64,000 nucleotides of DNA from Bugula neritina (lineage: Eukaryota > Bryozoa > Gymnolaemata > Cheilostomatida > Bugulidae), in NCBI GenBank assembly GCA_964035545.1, contig OZ037770.1, positions 6,188,229 to 6,252,228 on the forward strand, read 5' to 3'. The position numbers and the translations under genes were made by a program. Below the pieces are notes generated by a model. It made no database searches, was not told the DNA's origin, and was given only the letters and a program-made list of their open reading frames with translations. Positions 20,299 to 30,464 of this stretch are shown piece after piece (positions within the stretch are counted from its first letter, which is position 1; each line of letters begins with the position of its first letter).

Positions 20299-22132
20299 AA
20301 CAATTTTTTTTCATTTATTGTAGGATTGTACAAAATTATAAAAACTGATCCTCTCATGTGAGAGCTAGGAAAGGTCTGCTAATAAGAATGGGCGACAAGA
20401 CATTGAGACGTCCCGGTGCAGCAGAACTCAACCTTGTCAGAGGGAAGCTTAGATTCGTGGCAAGATTATTTATCAAAATGCAAAATCGCTGCAGAGTTAA
20501 TACAGTATCAGAAGTGTTGGATTGTAAGCATTTTGATCATCTACTTTGTGCCGCTAGGGAAATGTCAATGGACAATACCCAAACTGGGTTAACAATGGGT
20601 GGGTATTTGAAGCAGCTCAACATCATAAAACGATCATTTGCTATGAAAGCAAAGGATTCACAAATGAAAGAAGACTGTGATGACTTTATGTGGCACATGA
20701 AACAAAAGTGGATTAATTAGGTGGCAGAAATTGCGTCAAAGAGGAAAAAATTGAATACATTGAATAAGCCTCAAGAACTTCCTCTAGACAGAGACTTGGA
20801 CACTCTAACATACTTTTTAAAAAAGAAGTTACTGGGTTTTCAGAGCCTCGCACCATCTGAAATAGCAAAGCTCTGCCTCACATATCTAATTTTGTTTAAC
20901 AAAAGAAGACCGATGGAAGTCGCAGAGCTGACAACAAGAAACTTTTTAGAAGAGCTAAAAAAAACCCAAGAGGACCATCAGCAAATTCTTGCATCATTGG
21001 ATGCAACCGAAAAAATCAATGCTGTAAGGTTAGTTTCTATTTACTTATTCTGTCAAAGCTATCATACAAATTTGTTGACTGATTTTAAATTATTGTTAGC
21101 AATTCAATATCTGCTAACTGAAAACTTTAATTTTAGAATTGTAATTGTTTTAGAAGAAAAGCAATAGAGGTTAGAGGGGAGTCAACAGGGCCTCTATGGA
21201 AAGTATTATTTTGATCTCTGAGTTCCTGATTAGTCCACTTAAGCAAGTATCTAGCTTAAACCGTCAATTTCTGTTTGAAAGGTAACGCAATTAAGAATTA
21301 TCAGCGACTTTTATATATTAAAATAAAAATAATTTCAAATGTATAGACCTAAATGAACATTCTTGTTTTAACTTATTTTTGCATTCTATAAATGCAACAG
21401 ATGGAACGTAAGTTTATTGCTTCTAAAGTACTATATAATTTCTAACCTTGGTAATAAGTTATAAATCCTCAAATACACGGTGTCCACATCTTACATGATG
21501 TACCTATTTTAACATGCTATTCCTTAAAAATTGTTGTGCTCATTTTATAACTTTCATAAAAGAAGTTATTTTATAGTTGTAGCCAATACTCAACTCGGCC
21601 CCCTTCTGGTACAGCAGTAATAAAGGAAGTTGTTGGCAGCTGCCCGGGTCTTGAGCGCCCAGACCTTTTGCATGCCCAAAAATTTAGAAAGTTCTTAGCA
21701 ACAATGTGTCAGGTTGGTTATTTAGTTTCGTTTTCATTTAAATTTTTTACATTAGCAAAAACCACAAACAGATTAGCACGTTAAAGTAACAAATTATATA
21801 ATACAGCCATCGCAATTTGTTGTAAAGTAAATTTTTATGAGCTTGCAGCTAATTCTTATGCATCTAATTCTCTAATATACTTTGGAAATCGAACCTTTGT
21901 TGTATTGCAGCTTAATAGCCAAATATTTTAATTTCAGACCAAAAATCTTGACAAAAATGAATTAGAGATGATGGCTGATCATCTGGGCCACTCAGTGAAC
22001 ATACACACTTCTGTCTATAGGCTCCAATCTAATTTAATTGAACGAACAAAAGTGGCCAAAATTTTAATGGCTATTGAAAATGGAGGCATTGCGAAGACTG
22101 CGGAAGCAAGGCAGTTAGACGAAATAGAAGTT

Positions 22133-22133
<1 letters not shown>

Positions 22134-22181
<48 letters not shown>
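22134..22181. repeat. (TA)n microsatellite
   Basis: About 23 TA units directly after the last readable codon of the recombinase-like gene. A second CA/TA compound tract lies at about 22309-22400. Together they bracket the hammerhead ribozyme. Confidence 0.95.
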
Positions 22182-22184
<3 letters not shown>

Positions 22185-22186
22185 AA

Positions 22187-22233
22187 TCTGTGGACAGCAG
22201 CTGTTTCGGGATTTGTCCCCTCATCAGCACAGA
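22187..22233 (-). ncRNA. Hammerhead ribozyme, type I with short helix III
   Basis: Read on the minus strand: helix I 5' strand UCUGUG (22233-22228), core CUGAUGA (22227-22221), helix II GGGG/UCCC closed by ACAAA (22220-22208), GAA (22207-22205), helix III ACAG/CUGU with a CUG loop (22204-22194), cleavage C at 22193 (GUC), and helix I 3' strand CACAGA (22192-22187). All conserved core positions are present and three helices form. Hammerheads with this very short helix III are known from Penelope-like retroelements. Cleavage is predicted between 22193 and 22192. No Penelope RT was seen, so this is probably a terminal fragment. Confidence 0.88.
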
Positions 22234-22312
22234 ACAGAGTACCATGGCCCACACCTTCGCAATAGTAAAACTTATAGTTTTACTAAAGCATATTTAAAAG
22301 GTGTATACATAT

Positions 22313-22376
<64 letters not shown>

Positions 22377-22480
22377 GTATATATACGTGTGTGTATATGT
22401 ATATAAAAACTTATATCTAAAAATAGTATATTAAAACTAATACATAAAATAATATATACAAGTAATGATGAGTAATATAT

Positions 22481-22891
22481 TGTAGTGAATTTTGCCAGTT
22501 CACTGTTATTATGTGTGGGTCAACTTAAACAAAGCCACTGCACCAGGTTGTTTACGCTAAGATAACTTTATTATTTACACAAATACAGGAAGGTTATTTA
22601 CTGCTAGCATGAATAGAAAACGATTACATAATTAGTGAGCCTAATACACAACTACTCTAAATGAAGTCCCAAGCTGCTCTGCCGGCTAGCTACTCAACGC
22701 ACTGCAACTACGAGTAGCTAGCTCCACCTGCTATCAATTAGTGTGACTGTCCTGATTGGTGGTTACTAGTGGTGCCACTGCTGTCCATAGCTACAATCCG
22801 ACAGGGTCGAACTCACAATATAATAAACATATAGAGTGAACCTTTTCGAATAATACAATAATAATTGCACTACTAAAATCCATCATAACAC
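22481..22891 (-). repeat. 3' LTR of element B, distal part
   Basis: Matches 43045-43450 with about a dozen differences. It is cut by element A after CCATCATAACAC; the missing 36 bp continue at 36274-36309 on the far side of A. Confidence 0.85.
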
Positions 22892-22918
22892 TGTTATGTT
22901 TTTCAGATTTAGGGTTGA

Positions 22919-23432
22919 TGTAACGTCTACCCCAGTTTATTGATAACAGGTTGCACTGCTGGAGTTTTGCTTATTTTTATTGAACTAACTGGTAACCAAC
23001 GTGAAACTGCAATAATACAATAATACGATTTAACAATAAAGACATTATTGAAAGAAAAATGAAACATACAAAAAATACATAATTGTTGCAAAGCAATGTT
23101 TAACATACCTCTATTACCCTTCCTGGGGAGAGTTAGAATGAAGTATATAAAATTGTGATGGTGAGAGGTTAATCAAATAAAGAATGACTAGTTAGAACTG
23201 CAACAGTTAGTAGAGAAATGAAGGCATAAAACACCTTAGCTATTATAACTTTGCTAAAAGCTATAAAAAGCTGACAGCTATTCTGTTAGCAAACTCATTG
23301 CATTGAAATAATGAAAACAAAGCTATTTGTGGTTTAAGAAAAAGCTGTGGCTATGTGAGTAGCTAAGTGAATATAAGGGTGAATGGTATGCAGTAGTGAG
23401 TACTATAATAAAAAAATGATCAAAACGCTACA
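22919..23432 (-). repeat. 3' LTR of the BEL/Pao element
   Basis: 514 bp with TGTA...TACA ends, about 99% identical to 27619-28132. Confidence 0.95.
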
Positions 23433-23707
23433 CTCCCACCTAAAATTTAGGATGAAATTTTACTTGGTGCTTTTACTAAAACTACTAATTTACTCAATGG
23501 CCCGACGAGCCGACGGGCCTTCACTCCAGGGCATCCACGTACACCCAGTAGCAGTGTCACGGATTTCACTACTCATTTCAAGACGTTAGACTTGGCATTG
23601 ACTAGTCAAAAACCATGAGATCAATTGTGATCTAGTGTAGGTCCTAGACCTTGGTGAGCAGGAAGTGAGTGATGATGGCTAATTAGTAGCGCGGTCATCT
23701 GTGCAGA

Positions 23708-24483
23708 TTAGGGTAAGATGATAGGGTGCTTCTTATTATGTGACAGGGTGATACATTCTTGAAATCTCCCACCAATACGAAGTAGAGCTTTTGAGTCTAA
23801 TAATGGATCTAGCGTTGTCAGACAACTAGATTTTTTTTTTTTTTTCAGAGTCTGAGATGCCTTGAGCACGGAGATCTCATTTAAAAAATTACGCTGCATG
23901 AATGAGTTGAAGGATAGTTTGTTTGGCATTTTGAAAATTGAACGGGGCATTTTTGCTTAAGTGCTTTTTTATTGTGGCAGTTGCTCTGACTGCTCTGTTT
24001 CAGTCAGAAAACTTTTCCAAGCATTCATCGAGTGAAAAGTGAACTGTTTGTGAGATGAATGACAATGATGACTGTTTTACCTCCACATGTTTAGGGTTTA
24101 CGTACACCAATGGCTGTGTGGGTAAGATATTAGGTTCGGTCCTGGGAAATTGTTTCTACTCTCTTTGCAACACATGTGTGAAAATGATCAGCAATATTAC
24201 TTATATGGTCAAGAACAACAGTGGAGTCAGAATAGAAGTGTGTGCTGATGTTTGAAATGTCAAGTTCTTTGATATATTTTGTGATCGAGCTGACAGCACT
24301 TGCTGCTGCCTGAAGTTTGAGTCATGAAACTTGTCTCATTGGTGCGACTTGGGCTTTACCTGAAAGCAGTGCAACATGCACTCGCCTTGCCGAGTTAACT
24401 AGTCGAAGGTATGTGCAGTGATCACAGCCCACTGTACTGGCGTCAGCAAAAGTGTGGTTAAGCAGTTTCCTATGAATCAAAGT
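23708..24483 (-). pseudogene. pol: BEL/Pao pol remnants (RNase H and pre-integrase region)
   Basis: On the minus strand about 24483-24264 reads like the BEL RT/RNase H junction (HTFADAS...YLR, KAQVAP, LQAAASAV), with a stop in it. 23950-23708 encodes the segment before integrase (LDPLLDSKALLRIGGRF, KKHPIILP). The RT palm, the protease and the integrase catalytic core are not seen between or around these, so a large internal deletion is inferred. Frames are not continuous. Confidence 0.65.
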
Positions 24484-24988
24484 CATGAGGAGTGAGACAT
24501 CGAGGTATGGTGATATGATTGACAGGCGTCAAGTCTGATTTCCAAGCAGACCATCTGAGTCTGTGAGTGATGCATTCTAATCAAGGTTATTAGAACACGT
24601 CTCTTGTAAACTAGTTTTGCCCTAGAGAACAAAGAGAGCTATCAGACACAGGGGTTTAAACACTAAAGCTACTGTGGATAAGACACTTTTCCTAGTGTCC
24701 GGTTTGATAATGGGCGATGCTGGTATGTGAATTGATCTTGCGCAGTATCTTAAAGGACACGAAGTGATCGTTCTTGAAGTAATGAATCGAAGGTGAGATC
24801 TAGGGTGGCAAGTGTGTTTGCACACTCACTCCTTGGTAACTGTGATATGACAGACTTACTGTTAGAGGCTATTTCGTGGAGCCACAATTGACTGGTTTGA
24901 CAAATGGACTAAGTTTGTTTGGTGAGGGTTATTTGTGTTGTTTATCTGATGCATTTTGTTGAGAGCTTTGTCCTTCTGGGTTTTATCG

Positions 24989-26938
24989 TTAATCTGGTTT
25001 TATGGTGGGTTGCTTGTTTGAATCATTAGATTTCGTTAGGTTTTTGGGATATTTACGCATTTTGTGAAGAGAAGTTGGGTGCCTTTCTTTGCAGATATTG
25101 CAAACAGCAGGAGATCCACATTCCTTGGCAATGTGGTTACCATCTAAACAGGCATAGCAAAGGCGTTTGTCTCTTATGAACTCATGAACTTCTGAAAATG
25201 GCAAGAGGTTTAGCTTGCCACAAACAGCAGTTTTGTGATTGTCCATTTTGCAAAATATACATGCATGAATGTGTGTTTCAGATTGCTGTGGAGCGACTTC
25301 AGTTTTCTGTGTAGCAAATGTCCTCTTTGGTAATATAGGTTTTTTTATGATGATGTCTTGGGTTTTTTTCTTTGCTTGTGTGTTTGATTCATGGAGAGCT
25401 TTTGACAATGAATTCCGAGCTATATCACAGTGGTGTGATAAAAATGTTATAAATGTTTTTAGAGGAGGAAATCTTCCAGTTTCTCTTTCTAATCTGGTAG
25501 ACTCGTCAGCCCACCTTTCTCCGATTTGATGTGGAATTTTCACTATTAACTTTTTATTGGCTGCTTTCGTATTGAGATTGATGTCTGCATCGAGACCATC
25601 AATGGATTCCAGTAAATCAATAAAATCTTCTAAAGCTTCTGCATCTCTTTGGTTTATTTTTGGCCAGTTTTGGAGTTTCTCTAAGTATGCCTCTGTTATT
25701 TTTTCTCCTTTCCCGTATCTGTCATCTAATTTAGCCCAGGCTGCCTCATATGAGTGTTCTGTCTTTTGTCTGTAAAGACCTTGGATGGCTTTGTAAGCTC
25801 TGCCGTCTACAAACTGTCTTAATTTTAACCATTTTTGTCCGGCTGAGCTTTTTGAGAGGTTAAAAGCCTCATTGAAGGCCACCTTCCAATCTTGGTATTC
25901 CAGTGGATCGCCTGAAAACATGGGGGGTTCTGATGGACGTTGCCTAACTAGGTTGATAGCTTCAGCGTAATCGTCAGGTGTGAAGGCAGTTTGCTGTTGG
26001 TAGCTGGGGTTAGTAATAGGACTTTGATGAGCAAACTGGGGAACATTGCTTGAGAGCTCATTGGACTGTAAAAAAGGGTTTGTGGATGTTAGAGGCATTG
26101 TGAACTGTAAGAAAGGGTTTGTAGATGCTACAGGTGTGGTTGGAAGAATGCGAGGTTGCATGATATTTTTAGTCAGACGCTGAGGTGTGTGAATGATTGG
26201 TTGAGGTGGAATAGCTGGTATGATTGATGGCAACTGATTTAGAAGGGAAGAAGAGCTGTCCTTCTCTTCCTCTTCTTCAATGGCTTGGGCTATGACTTGC
26301 TCTTCAGCCTCCGCTGCGTGTATTTCAGCCTGAAGTTCTTGCTGTTTGATAGCGTTTGTAAGTTGACTGGCTTGCTGTCGTAACTCATGAACTATATTAG
26401 CAGATTCTAATTTTATTCTTAGTGCGGCTGCCTTAGCTTTGGATTGCACCTGCATTAATCTGAGCTGTGACTGTGAGCTAGCACAAGATGAGTGACAGGA
26501 TGAAGCTGGTTTTGAACTATGGTGACTAGCAGATCCTAAGATCTCGAAGCGCTGATTTTCTTGTGCTGGCTCAAAGCCAGCAGCTTTTGTTTTAGTTGAA
26601 AGTTTACTCATTCGATCTATGGCATCACCAATCAATGTTTCACAATCGGAATGCAATCTATCCATTTGATTTCGGACCCGAAGGTCTGGCTCATGGTCTC
26701 CTAGCATCTGGCGCCACTCATCATAGGTTCCCTCTAAGTTGTGTTTAACTTGAGATAGTCGGTTTTTATAACTTTCCAATGAGTCATACGAAATATCCTG
26801 TTTTGATGCAAAGTGTGAAAATATAGATTTGTGTAACTCGGCACAGTTTTTGATTTCATTGTCTAGTTTTGCAGCTTTCTGATTAATTTTTGTTCTTGAA
26901 AATATATGAGGTTTTGAGGCGTTTGATTTAGACATCAC
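24989..26938 (-). CDS. gag: Gag of the BEL/Pao element
   Basis: 649 residues. The N-terminal part is helical and Lys/Glu-rich (coiled coil about residues 20-110 and 180-220, with a Glu run). A Pro/Asn/Gln-rich linker with repeated NPFLQ follows, then a BEL gag core (PPMFSGDPLEYQDWKVAFNEAF, about residues 335-355; the DUF1759 type). Near the C-terminus are three zinc-binding motifs: CX2CX4HX4C twice (CIFC...H...C and CYAC...H...C) and CNICKERH...H. The frame ends at TAA, although BEL elements usually continue into pol; a short -1 open stretch follows for about 40 codons. Uninterrupted, so it could still make protein and particles, but not replicate alone. Confidence 0.88.
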   Translation of the reverse strand: MMSKSNASKPHIFSRTKINQKAAKLDNEIKNCAELHKSIFSHFASKQDISYDSLESYKNRLSQVKHNLEGTYDEWRQMLGDHEPDLRVRNQMDRLHSDCETLIGDAIDRMSKLSTKTKAAGFEPAQENQRFEILGSASHHSSKPASSCHSSCASSQSQLRLMQVQSKAKAAALRIKLESANIVHELRQQASQLTNAIKQQELQAEIHAAEAEEQVIAQAIEEEEEKDSSSSLLNQLPSIIPAIPPQPIIHTPQRLTKNIMQPRILPTTPVASTNPFLQFTMPLTSTNPFLQSNELSSNVPQFAHQSPITNPSYQQQTAFTPDDYAEAINLVRQRPSEPPMFSGDPLEYQDWKVAFNEAFNLSKSSAGQKWLKLRQFVDGRAYKAIQGLYRQKTEHSYEAAWAKLDDRYGKGEKITEAYLEKLQNWPKINQRDAEALEDFIDLLESIDGLDADINLNTKAANKKLIVKIPHQIGERWADESTRLERETGRFPPLKTFITFLSHHCDIARNSLSKALHESNTQAKKKTQDIIIKKPILPKRTFATQKTEVAPQQSETHIHACIFCKMDNHKTAVCGKLNLLPFSEVHEFIRDKRLCYACLDGNHIAKECGSPAVCNICKERHPTSLHKMRKYPKNLTKSNDSNKQPTIKPD

Positions 26939-27618
26939 CTATTTAGGTATGAGAGCGTTAGTTATTATTTACAAAGAAATTTTGTGAAATATTTGCTCAC
27001 TAATTTGCTACAGGGACAGGACAAAAGTGACAGGTGATGAGGGATGATTGAAGAAACCTATTATTTGATGAGCAGATTATGATGAATGATGTCAGCCAAT
27101 ATCAAAATATTTGATAATGTTCCAAATTAATCCACTAGCTTTGTGATTTCACTATTACAAGTACTAATGTTACAGTATTTCAAAAGATGAACACTAATTC
27201 AGCCTAGTTATATTAAGCTTAACATAATCAAGATTATAAAAAGAAGTGTTGATGTGCTATTACTTAATTTAAGTGATTATAGTAGGTAAGAAACTCAAGT
27301 GTTGTAGATTTAAACCACAATGATACATTGAACAACTTATCGGTTGAGTTAGTTGTCTGTTGACCTCTGGCTCCGTCTGTGTAGTTCTGATGCGTCTGAT
27401 GTTGTGCTAGCTGCCGAAATGACGTACTGGTAATATTGGTTGAAACTGAGTGCAGACAGAAACTGAATATTGAACTTTACTGGCTTTATGGTTTGTTTTC
27501 TGGGTTGATTCTTTGAGTACTCCACTTCAAGGCAATGAGTTGCAGCAGGGTTTGTGTCTTCTTGGTTTTGGCAGCAACTGCACAGAACTGGTCTTTTCGA
27601 TAGTAGGTAGAGTTTCAC
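26939..27618 (-). other. BEL/Pao leader region
   Basis: Between the 5' LTR and the gag start. It holds an 89-codon open frame (27618-27349) of no recognised family that begins at the LTR edge; I treat it as leader sequence. The base after the LTR begins GTGAAACTC on the minus strand, not a TGG-type primer site. Confidence 0.5.
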
Positions 27619-28132
27619 TGTAACATCTACCCCAGTTTATTGATAACAGGTTGCACTGCTAGAGTTTTGCTTATTTTTATTGAACTAACTGGTAACCAAC
27701 GTGAAACTGCAATAATACAATAATACGATTTAACAATAAAGACATTATTGAAAGAAAAATGAAACATACAAAAAATACATAATTGTTGCAAAGCAATGTT
27801 TAACATACCTCTATTACCCTTCCTGGGGAGAGTTAGAATGAAGTATATAAAATTGTGATGGTGAAAGGTTAATCAAATAAAGAATGACTAGTTAGAACTG
27901 CAACAGTTAGTAGAGAAATGAAGGCATAAAACACCTTAGCTATTATAACTTTGCTAAAAGCTATAAAAAGCTGACAGCTATTCTGTTAGCAAAATCATTG
28001 CATTGAAATAATGAAAACAAAGCTATTTGTGGTTTAAGAAAAAGCTGTGGCTATGTGAGTAGCTAAGTGAATATAAGGGTGAATGGTATGCAGTAGTGAG
28101 TACTATAATAAAAAAATGAGCAAAACGCTACA
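27619..28132 (-). repeat. 5' LTR of the BEL/Pao element
   Basis: 514 bp, TGTA...TACA, followed on the right by the GTTGA target duplication and then the interrupted gypsy LTR. Confidence 0.95.
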
Positions 28133-28160
28133 GTTGATATGCTATCCAGAGAGTCTAATT

Positions 28161-28842
28161 GGCGATCAACTTTGAAGTTACGTAATTTTAAGCCTCGTTT
28201 GAGTTTATCGCGAAATTTGCTAACAAATTTTGCATAACTTTCAATTTCATTATTAAAAAGTTACACTTGATTTTGGCTTTAAATAAACTGGGTATTATAA
28301 TTTTAAGAGTATCTTCTTTTATAAAAAGCTTCTTAAAGTGACGGGAGACCTCAATTCTAACTAAAATAAGTCATTTTAATTTGACCTCTCAAAACCGCCA
28401 TTTTAAAATTGAAAATTCAAAATGATAAAATTAATTTATAATATGATTCAAAATATAGTGACTTTAACATTTCTGTTTATTTAAATGTTCTTTTAAATGT
28501 AATCTGAATAAAATAAACTGGCTCTCTATGATTTGACAGCAGTTTCATGCATTTAAAAGTAGCGTTAAAATTTACCGACAATTCTGAAATTTAGAGATTA
28601 AATTGAAAAGCAACTAGCTGGCTTGGTAGCTATTAATTTAATCAGATTTAATGGCTCTAACTATCCCAAAATTACTAAGCTGCCCTATCAACATCAATTA
28701 CAAAAACTTTTAGGCTTTTTGGTTGAAAACTGGAAGTTTAAAGTAAGCGCTATCGTTTATTTACCTAAAAGACCATATATGGTCCATTGATCTGTGGATA
28801 GTGTCGCTTTCAGGGACATATATGGTCCATTGATCGCGTAAG
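28161..28842. mobile_element. 682-bp insertion in the LTR of element A, possibly a piggyBac-type remnant
   Basis: It replaces about 22 bp of the A LTR compared with 35967-36273. The right end read inward from GTCGAG is TTAA then CCCTTACGCGATCAATGG, which resembles piggyBac termini (TTAA target, CCCTT start). A 19-bp sequence CATATATGGTCCATTGATC occurs twice near this end (28774-28792, 28817-28835), like subterminal repeats. GGCGATCAA at the left edge matches CGCGATCAA at the right in inverted sense. No transposase frame. The left TTAA is missing, so the left end is probably deleted. Confidence 0.35.
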
Positions 28843-29078
28843 GGTTAAGTCGAGTGAACGCGTATATATTTTAAACACAATAATACATTATAAAAACGAT
28901 ACAAATACATCTGACAATTTACACATCTAGTCTATTCAGCACTCTAACTTCGACTGAGTTAGCAGCGGGAAACTATAATTGCTGCTAACTGTTAAACACG
29001 CTAATTGGCTATCCATTGTTCCGGGTCAATTACGCGACCCTACATGTTGTGCTGCTGGTAGCTCCACGAGCCACCACA
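28843..29078 (-). repeat. 3' LTR of element A, proximal part
   Basis: Matches 36045-36273 of the 5' LTR. The polypurine tract (minus-strand TGGTGGGGGCGG) lies immediately right of it. Confidence 0.9.
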
Positions 29079-29368
29079 CCGCCCCCACCAGCAGAAAGCC
29101 CTCTTTCTGATATATAAAAAAACGTTCATTATTAACCACATACACCAGTAGACCAAAATAATACATAACACATATAAAGATACATAATAACAGACAGAGT
29201 CATTATAACAGCCGGTTACATACAATTGACCAGCTATAGAGGAGGAATACCGGCTAGCTGTGGTGTTAGACAAGGAGTAGGCCTGTCGAGCAGTCAAGCA
29301 TTTGCAGGACCTTCTTGGGTCTCCCAAGAGGACAAAGTTGTGGATTATTCCGGGTAGCAGAACTAGAG

Positions 29369-30440
29369 TCATTGTTGGGCACGCCGGTGCTTGGCTTGGC
29401 ATGTACGCAGTTTCCGTTTCATCCGGCCTACTGATCCTTTTAGTTGGAAGAGCCCCGTCGTAGTATTAAGTAAATCCGGTGCTAACTGGGTGAATTCTTC
29501 TTGTAGTCGGAGGAGGCGTTCCTCTACTGTGGCCAGACAAACTGGGTCTGGGGACGGTGTCCGTCTGCGGCGCAAAGGGGGACTGGGAGACCTGGTTCGT
29601 CTCTTCATCGGGGCAGGGGAGACCTCTCCTTTTTCTGGATAAGCAAACTCCCCGGGGGTGTACACCATCTGAGGGCGGTCAGATATCAATGGGGATTGTT
29701 GTCTGGCATAGTCTAATACGCGTTGGAAACCCGAGGTCAGGACGGCCAACAACATTGCCTTCTTTACTAGGGGTCGTATCAGGGTGAGGAATTTCGGATA
29801 GAGCTTGACGTCGACCACATAATTCTCTCCAGAGAAACAGCCCGCCGCTTGATGTCTGGTGACAGGGTAGGGGTAAACATCATTGTATCCGCAGGGGCAG
29901 AATGTGAGTAGGAGATGGGCGTTGACATGTAGCTTCAAGGAGCGGTGAGAGGCACATTCTTCGCCACAAATCTGGCATCTCGTCCGTCCTCTGGACCCCC
30001 AGGCCGTTTCTATTTCTTCCGCTGTTTCTGGAGACACCCACCGCCAACGGCGGCGTAGTGGCTCGGGCTGGTCACCATTGGCATACTCCTCAGGATGCGG
30101 AGCGGGAAGTGCTCTATCCCGCACCCTGGTTGTAGCGGGTCGAGTGTAATCTGAAAAAGTTTCAACAGTGTTAATACAGTACACTGCCATGTTGTCAGCT
30201 TGAATAGCTTGGCAACTCCTAATTCAGTTACCTCGTAGAGATTTATGGTAGTGAATAGTCAGATAGAACACGTATTGCAATGAGATTATAAAAATCTCTA
30301 AGTCAAACTGAGTTCTTACTACGGTATTTCACTAACCTATCTCCAGCTCGATTGACTCAGTGAGTCGGAGCTGAGTGATGCAATCTAGTTTCATATTAAG
30401 ATATAGTTAACTCACCCCACGATCTGTTGTCGTAAGACAT
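29369..30440 (-). CDS. ORF3 of element A (zinc-finger protein), two exons with a 265-bp intron
   Basis: Exon 1 is 30440-30416 (25 nt) and exon 2 is 30150-29369. The segment 30415-30151 starts GTGAGT and ends CTTTTTCAG, and its exact removal restores the reading found without an intron in element 1. The spliced product is 268 residues, very similar to element 1 ORF3, with both zinc motifs (CQIC...H...H, CPCG...RH...C) and the C-terminal heptads. Without splicing, the downstream exon is open from an internal ATG inside the intron (30190). Pol is broken in this element, yet ORF3 has no stop. Confidence 0.82.
30151..30415 (-). other. Spliceosomal-type intron in ORF3 of element A
   Basis: 265 bp, donor GGG|GTGAGT, acceptor TTTTTCAG|ATT, with a pyrimidine-rich stretch before the acceptor. 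It is absent at the corresponding junction in element 1 (16517/16518). Either element 1 descends from spliced RNA or A gained the segment. Confidence 0.8.
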
Positions 30441-30464
30441 ACTGAATGTGTGAAATGGTTTGAA

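Larger units (their letters stand above)
9518..22133 (+). pseudogene. Zinc-finger/tyrosine-recombinase (Crypton-like) gene, nine exons, decayed
   Basis: Exons: 9518-9551, 18313-18363, 18773-18802, 19137-19363, 19462-19744, 20324-21028, 21154-about 21281, 21583-21712, 21938-about 22133. Phases match at the joins. The product has two zinc-finger-like motifs (CYFC...HYKSIH at about 19193; CTFCYGF...HIERC at about 19540). A recombinase-like C-terminal half follows, with NKRRPMEVAEL, KFRKFLATMCQ and LGHSVNIHTSVYRL; these correspond to the Arg, His/Arg and His...Tyr boxes of tyrosine recombinases. Such proteins are linked to Crypton transposons and host genes derived from them. Breaks: TGA at 19313, TGA at 20359 with a nearby frameshift, TAG at 20718, and a frameshift in the 21154 exon. 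The last exon runs directly into a (TA)n tract with no donor. Intron 1 (8.8 kb) holds gypsy element 1. The Crypton assignment is from motifs only. Confidence 0.65.
22919..28132 (-). mobile_element. BEL/Pao retrotransposon with internally deleted pol
   Basis: Two 514-bp LTRs (28132-27619 is 5', 23432-22919 is 3') differ at only about 5 positions. The perfect 5-bp target duplication GTTGA flanks it (22914-22918 and 28133-28137), inside the 3' LTR of element A. The polypurine-like AGGTGGGAG precedes the 3' LTR. Gag is complete, but only about 1.55 kb remains for pol, with readable scraps of RNase H and the pre-integrase region. It is non-autonomous. Confidence 0.93.

Noticed and set aside
20092..20361. 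Open frame over the 14-bp minisatellite
   Set aside because: It arises from the repeat; only its last 38 nt (from 20324) belong to an exon.
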